From a virus, in IMG/VR virus record IMGVR_UViG_3300044615_001148, positions 1-32,960 of that record: 32,960 bases of DNA. One strand, given 5' to 3'. Position 1 is the first letter of the stretch, and each line of letters opens with the position of its first letter. Shown piece after piece: positions 28,867-32,960 of the stretch. A program made the position numbers and the translations under genes. The notes under the pieces are model-generated. The model saw only the letters and a program-made list of their open reading frames with translations. It did no database searches and was not told the DNA's origin.

Positions 28867-30329
28867 TGGCCGAAGAAACACAGTACGGTTTGATCGCTGG
28901 CGATAACCGCATCAACGAACTTGCCAAGCAAATCAAAACCATAAACGACGCTATCGCCAAGGGAACCTATGTTCCTAAAAATGCTGACGACCCGAACTTC
29001 ACGGCACCCAATAAGACGGTAAGGGTTCCACAGTTCTCTGACGCATACAACAATTTGATTGCGTTGCGTAATTCGCTAGAATCCGAGCAGGCGAAGATTG
29101 CGAAACAACTGGCAACGGTAGCGCAAAACTATAAGCCTCTTGCTGGACCGCAATCAGATGTCACCAAAAAAGAATTGCAGTTGCAGAAAAAATATGCAGC
29201 TACCACAACGGCAACCCCAGCCGCCACCACCCCAACTACTACCACGCGCACAACTGCAACGTTTGTTCCGCCAGTACCAATGGGCGTCGTACCCCAACAA
29301 CCAACTACAGACAAAGCCCCTGACACAACTGAACAAATGGATGGCTCGGGCACTACGCCTGGGTTCAAAACTTCGGTCACTAAACAGCAAGTCACCGATG
29401 AGTTGGCAAAACAGGGTTTGGAAAGCACACCAGAAAATCGTGCGATGGTGCGCCAACAACTAGAAACCGGCAAGACGGCAGCACCGGTGTATCAGGCTGG
29501 ATGGGAAGACTCGGTTCGCCGCGATTATTCGAAGTATTCGTGGATGCTTGACGAACTTGACCGCACTAAATACAAAGATGTGTTTGACCTTCTTGCTGAA
29601 GCTGTCAATCCAGAAACGAAAATTACTGATCCAGCCTTGTTCCAGACACGTTTTGAAGGAACCACTTGGTATCGGGAGTTGGCAACACAGCAGATGGGTC
29701 GAAAGGTTCGCGCTCAAGTCGGCGCACTTTCTTTTGATTCAGCCAACTACGCCAAACTTTTGAATAGCGCCATGCGGTTCGGTTGGGAAGGCGCAACACT
29801 GAAGGCTGAAACATATAGGGAGGTGTTCCGCAGGAACAATGACGGGACATTCGCCAACCCGAACGCCGTAGGTGAAGCCCGAAAGAGTAACGATTATCTG
29901 GCAATCCAGACGATTGGCAATGCGTATCTCAGCCCAATGTCAGATGATCGCATCGTGGACACGTTGACTGGCAAAACGACACAGGATGACTTGGTGCGCA
30001 TCTACCGCGAGAAAGCCAAGGTCAGCAACCCGCATCTTGCTCAGGCCATTGACGCAGGTGTTACCTTGGAAGACATCGCATATGACTACCGCAAATCTGC
30101 ATCCGAAGTTCTCGGCGTTCCTTTGGCTGGTATCCCATTGACCGAAGATTTCATCGGCACAGCACTCAAGGGTGGGGAACCTGGCAAGCCGCGTTTGATG
30201 ACAACGAACGAATGGAAATACCAGTTGAAGTCAAACCCCGATTACGGTTATCAGTTCACGGCTAATGCTCGTAAAGAAGTCAACGATATTGTGTCGAATC
30301 TTGAGAAAGCGTTTGGGTTTGTGCGATGA
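28866..30329 (+). CDS. Structural protein with Thr-rich linker
   Basis: 487 residues, TAATG overlap. A helical N-terminal domain (1-115), a Thr/Pro linker (about 115-160, ATTPTTTTRTTATFVPP), and a C-terminal helical domain from SVRRDYSKYSWMLDEL to the end. The last 40 residues (MTTNEWKYQLKSNPDYGYQ ... NLEKAFGFVR) match an end pattern seen in head-associated proteins of uncultured actinophages. Its stop overlaps the next start (ATGA). Confidence 0.65.
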   Translation: MAEETQYGLIAGDNRINELAKQIKTINDAIAKGTYVPKNADDPNFTAPNKTVRVPQFSDAYNNLIALRNSLESEQAKIAKQLATVAQNYKPLAGPQSDVTKKELQLQKKYAATTTATPAATTPTTTTRTTATFVPPVPMGVVPQQPTTDKAPDTTEQMDGSGTTPGFKTSVTKQQVTDELAKQGLESTPENRAMVRQQLETGKTAAPVYQAGWEDSVRRDYSKYSWMLDELDRTKYKDVFDLLAEAVNPETKITDPALFQTRFEGTTWYRELATQQMGRKVRAQVGALSFDSANYAKLLNSAMRFGWEGATLKAETYREVFRRNNDGTFANPNAVGEARKSNDYLAIQTIGNAYLSPMSDDRIVDTLTGKTTQDDLVRIYREKAKVSNPHLAQAIDAGVTLEDIAYDYRKSASEVLGVPLAGIPLTEDFIGTALKGGEPGKPRLMTTNEWKYQLKSNPDYGYQFTANARKEVNDIVSNLEKAFGFVR

Positions 30330-31423
30330 GCATAGATGTATTTCCATTTCCAGAAGACGATTTGGCAACAATCCCAGCCAACCAGCCCGTTGTTGATCCT
30401 TACGCGGCACGACGCAGTTTCTATACGGCCTCATCAGATGTCATAGTTGAGAACGGTCGACGCATCCAAGTTGTCACCGATATTGACGGAAACGTTACGA
30501 GAACCGATTTGGGTCAAGCTGAAACAGCTGGCGGGAATGTCAGCACTTCACCCACGCTTACGCCTGGACGGGAGTTTGACGAAGATGCTTTTGCCCGTCT
30601 GGGTTCTTTGCTCGGTCGTATCGGACTGCAAGGGTTGACCGCGAACGTTCGTGAACTTGTTGCCAAGGGCGTCACCGATGGTGATGCCATCTTGTTTGAA
30701 TTGCGTGGGACAGACGAATACAAAAAGAGGTTTGCCGCCAATGCTGCAAGGACTAATCCAAATCGTCCGGGCGGTCCGCTGCCAGAACTGTCCCCAGCCA
30801 CCTACGTTGAACTTGAACAGTCCTATAGGGACTTGATGCGATCATCTGGTCTGCCATCTGACTTCTATGACAGCCAATCGGATTTTGACAAGTTCCTTGA
30901 GAACGATGTTTCTCCAGCAGAATTGAATACACGTATCCAACAGGGCTTTGTCATGGTTCGTGACGCCGACCCAGAGGTAAAACGACAGATGCAAAGACTT
31001 TACGGCGTCGGTGAAACCGGCCTTGCCGCCTACTTTTTGGACCCTGAGCGAGCCACCCCGATACTTACCCGTCAAGCGCAAGCAGCAAAGATTTCTGCCC
31101 GCGCCAACGAGCAAGCCGGCTTTGAGTTGTTGTCACAAACCGCCGAAGACCTGGTTGCCCGCGGATATAGCCCCGAGGAAGCACAATCAGCGTTCCAACG
31201 CGCAGGCCAGTTGGCTGGTCTTTACAGCGAAATGACAGGCGAACAGATGCTTACCCAAGAACAAAAGGTTGGGGCAGCGTTCGGTTACAACATTGAAGCC
31301 CAACAAGAACTGGAACGCCGTCGCGCTCAACGCGTCGGAGAGTTCGCTGGCGGCGGATCATTCGCACGCACCACAGGAGCCACCTCCGGCACCGTTGAAA
31401 CCGGTGCAGGCATGGCCCAATAG
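30326..31423 (+). CDS. Structural protein candidate with AYFLDPE motif
   Basis: 365 residues, ATGA overlap. After a disordered start, a helical domain has DSQSDFDKFLENDVSPAELN and YGVGETGLAAYFLDPERATP. These motifs belong to a family of phage proteins near capsid genes in environmental phages; role unknown. The end is Gly/Ser/Thr rich and probably flexible. It is the last gene before the capsid promoter. Confidence 0.65.
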   Translation: MSIDVFPFPEDDLATIPANQPVVDPYAARRSFYTASSDVIVENGRRIQVVTDIDGNVTRTDLGQAETAGGNVSTSPTLTPGREFDEDAFARLGSLLGRIGLQGLTANVRELVAKGVTDGDAILFELRGTDEYKKRFAANAARTNPNRPGGPLPELSPATYVELEQSYRDLMRSSGLPSDFYDSQSDFDKFLENDVSPAELNTRIQQGFVMVRDADPEVKRQMQRLYGVGETGLAAYFLDPERATPILTRQAQAAKISARANEQAGFELLSQTAEDLVARGYSPEEAQSAFQRAGQLAGLYSEMTGEQMLTQEQKVGAAFGYNIEAQQELERRRAQRVGEFAGGGSFARTTGATSGTVETGAGMAQ

Positions 31424-31430
31424 CACCCCC

Positions 31431-31458
31431 TTGACAAAAGTAGTCATACTGCTACTCT
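31431..31458 (+). promoter_or_regulatory. Strong promoter for scaffold and capsid
   Basis: A perfect TTGACA (31431-31436), 16-base spacer and TACTCT (31453-31458, TAnnnT). The stretch 31432-31469 is flanked by TGACA and TGTCA and contains AGTAG/CTACT, so the promoter lies in a larger dyad that could bind a regulator. It sits in a 101-base gap, the longest in this operon. Confidence 0.7.
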
Positions 31459-31482
31459 GGTAGTTGTCATATCAGACACAGC

Positions 31483-31505
31483 CACCAGGAACCTCCAACC
31501 TGGTG
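31483..31505 (+). other. 5' leader hairpin before scaffold
   Basis: CACCAGG (31483-31489) and CCTGGTG (31499-31505) form a perfect 7-base-pair stem with a 9-base loop. It is followed by GTAAAGGAG, the ribosome site of the scaffold gene, so it may stabilise the message or expose the site. Confidence 0.6.
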
Positions 31506-31524
31506 TGGGTAAAGGAGTGAGCCA

Positions 31525-31977
31525 ATGTCCAATGTCCACGAGTTCGAAGACGACAATGTTGACGAGGCACCGAAAGACCCCGTGCGGGCACGGATGCGTC
31601 TACTGGAAAAGGAATCCGCAGAGCTGAAGAAACAGCTTGCGGAAGCCGAAGCAGTCAAACGCGAAATGGCTTTCATCAAAGCAGGAGTCCCAATGGATAA
31701 TCCTGTTTCGAAGTATTTCGTAAAAGGCTACGACGGTGAAGTAACACCAGAGGCAATCCGGTTAGCAGCGGAGGAAGCGAATCTCATTGCGAAAGCAGCA
31801 GAGACGGCGCAAGCCAAATCTGAGGCTGATGCGTGGAGCCGTATTACGAAGGCTCAACGTGCCGGTGAGTCAAGTGATCCTGTGGTCGATTGGTCAACCA
31901 AAATCAATCAGGCTCGTAACGAGCAAGAGGTCATGCAGATTTTGGCTCAAGCAAGACAAGAAGCAGAAAACATCTAG
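31525..31977 (+). CDS. Capsid scaffolding protein
   Basis: 150 residues, AAAGGAG about 9 bases before ATG 31525. Acidic start (EFEDDNVDEAPKDPV), a coiled coil at about 22-50 (RLLEKESAELKKQLAEAEAV), a central linker with GVPMDNPVSKYFVKGYDGE and a helical C-terminus. High Ala/Glu/Lys content and the place directly before the major capsid gene are typical of phage scaffolds. It guides prohead assembly and then leaves or is degraded; no protease domain is fused to it. Confidence 0.82.
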   Translation: MSNVHEFEDDNVDEAPKDPVRARMRLLEKESAELKKQLAEAEAVKREMAFIKAGVPMDNPVSKYFVKGYDGEVTPEAIRLAAEEANLIAKAAETAQAKSEADAWSRITKAQRAGESSDPVVDWSTKINQARNEQEVMQILAQARQEAENI

Positions 31978-31999
31978 CCCACGGGCATAAACCTGTGGG
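31978..31999 (+). other. Hairpin between scaffold and capsid genes
   Basis: CCCACGGG (31978-31985) pairs with CCTGTGGG (31992-31999; one G-T pair) around a 6-base loop, directly after the scaffold stop. No T tract follows, so it is not a standard terminator. It may protect or process the capsid message. Confidence 0.6.
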
Positions 32000-32016
32000 A
32001 GAAAGAACCACAGGAA

Positions 32017-32960
32017 ATGTCCAAGACACAACAGAGCAGCCTGCTCACAGACCAGGTTGCATTTGACAGGATTGCGTACTTCGCACTCCGCAGCGAACTT
32101 TTGTTCGACGCGGTTGCAGACGTGATGCCAGTCGCACAAGCAATGCCAGGATCATCGGTGAAGTTCACCATTTTCAATGACCTGAGCGAGAAGACCAGCA
32201 CCTTGACTGAGGACACCGACGTGACCCCAGTTGTCATGGGTGACAGCCAAGTTGAAGTGACGTTGGATGAGTACGGCAATGCCGTGAACACCACCGCCAA
32301 GTTGCGTGGCACGTCGTTCCTTGACGTGGATGCGGCAGCCGCAAACCTCGTTGGTTACAACGCCGGTATCAGCATTGACGGAGTTATCCGTGACGTGCTT
32401 TCGGCTGGCACCAACGTGATCTACGGCGGTGGCGGAACCACCACCCCAACTGCTCGCAACAACATTGCGGCAGCAGACATCATCGAGGCAAACGACGTTC
32501 GCAAGATTGTCGCCGCTCTCCGCAAGGCCAACGCTGTTTCGTTCAACGGCATGTACATGGGTTACATTCACCCCGATGTGAGTTACGACCTTCGCCGTGA
32601 AACCGGTGTCGCGTCGTGGCGTGACCCGCACGTGTACAGCGACCCAGCCGGTATCTACAACGGCGAAATCGGAGCCTTCGAAGGTGTGCGTTTCATTGAG
32701 ACGCCACGTGCGAAGATTTTCGAGAACGCCTCCAACGGCTCAGGCTCGACGGGCACCATTGACGCGTACTGCACCCACATCTGTGGACGTCAGGCACTCG
32801 CCAAGGCCCACTCGATCGTGGATGGCAACGGCGCGTTCCCACGCGTTGTGCGCGGTCCAGTGGTCGACGTGCTCCAGCGCTTCCAGCCAGTCGGCTGGTA
32901 CTGGCTCGGCGGTTACGCACGATTCCGCGAGGCTTCACTGCGTCGCATTGAGTCGGCGTC
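32017..32960 (+). CDS. Major capsid protein, N4-gp56 family (3' end outside window)
   Basis: The frame is open to the window edge, 314 residues plus a partial codon are visible. ATG 32017 follows CAGGAA and, farther, GGGAGAAAG. Recognisable N4-gp56 family features: an N-terminal helix, YNAGISIDGVIRDVLSAG, MYMGYIHPDVSYDLRR, GEIGAFEGVRFIETPRAKIF, and QPVGWYWLGGYARFREASLR near the visible end. This is an HK97-fold capsid protein. Expression is driven by the nearby promoter through scaffold. Confidence 0.92.
   Translation, partial: MSKTQQSSLLTDQVAFDRIAYFALRSELLFDAVADVMPVAQAMPGSSVKFTIFNDLSEKTSTLTEDTDVTPVVMGDSQVEVTLDEYGNAVNTTAKLRGTSFLDVDAAAANLVGYNAGISIDGVIRDVLSAGTNVIYGGGGTTTPTARNNIAAADIIEANDVRKIVAALRKANAVSFNGMYMGYIHPDVSYDLRRETGVASWRDPHVYSDPAGIYNGEIGAFEGVRFIETPRAKIFENASNGSGSTGTIDAYCTHICGRQALAKAHSIVDGNGAFPRVVRGPVVDVLQRFQPVGWYWLGGYARFREASLRRIESA

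Noticed and set aside
32152-32631. 159-residue minus-strand frame in the capsid gene
   Set aside because: Antisense shadow; the plus frame is clearly an N4-gp56-type capsid protein.

Overview
The window is a contiguous piece of a tailed double-stranded DNA phage genome (Caudoviricetes), cut inside a tail gene at the left edge and inside the major capsid gene at the right edge. The host is very probably an actinobacterium: there is a WhiB-type Fe-S regulator (a family confined to Actinobacteria and their phages) and a secreted protein with long Thr/VPETT linkers of the kind seen in Acidimicrobiia surface proteins. The narrower host guess (an aquatic Ilumatobacter-like lineage) is inference. 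No integrase, repressor/attP module or tRNA gene was recognised, so nothing here points to lysogeny.

Layout. (1) 1-3782, plus strand: end of a propeller-like tail protein, a tail-fibre-like protein, a small partner, and a secreted PA14/Thr-rich protein. (2) 3782-5149: lysis block with two small membrane proteins, an M15 (VanY-type) peptidase endolysin, a third membrane/coiled-coil protein and a small helical protein. (3) 5112-14303, plus strand: a tightly overlapping early/middle operon with a DUF6378-like protein, a metallophosphoesterase, a YqaJ-type exonuclease paired with a single-strand annealing protein, a possible resolvase-like nuclease, a PP-loop (PAPS-reductase-like) enzyme, a secreted lytic transglycosylase, WhiB, several small DNA-binding or zinc proteins, and a C5-cytosine methyltransferase with a long variable insert. 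(4) 14335-17831, minus strand: a convergent operon of twelve small genes, almost all without known function, with its own promoter. (5) 17832-18699: about 870 bases without a convincing gene but packed with inverted repeats, a G-quadruplex motif and iteron-like repeats; this is the best candidate for an origin, packaging site or structured regulatory RNA. (6) 18700-32960, plus strand: packaging and head genes, namely a basic protein, a terminase large subunit with an N-terminal HTH, portal, a small Pro-rich protein, a giant 1583-residue virion protein, three further structural-type proteins, then a strong promoter, scaffold and an N4-gp56-family major capsid protein.

How it fits together. Most plus-strand genes overlap by ATGA, TAATG or GTGA junctions, implying translational coupling, and many are preceded by the same AAAGGGGA leader. 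The exonuclease and annealing protein form a two-component recombination system, with the nuclease candidate and PP-loop enzyme directly behind. The terminase carries its own HTH and no separate small terminase was identified. Scaffold and capsid have a dedicated promoter and two RNA hairpins, consistent with high late expression. The parts most likely to hold undescribed biology are the minus-strand operon and the structured divergent region that controls it.
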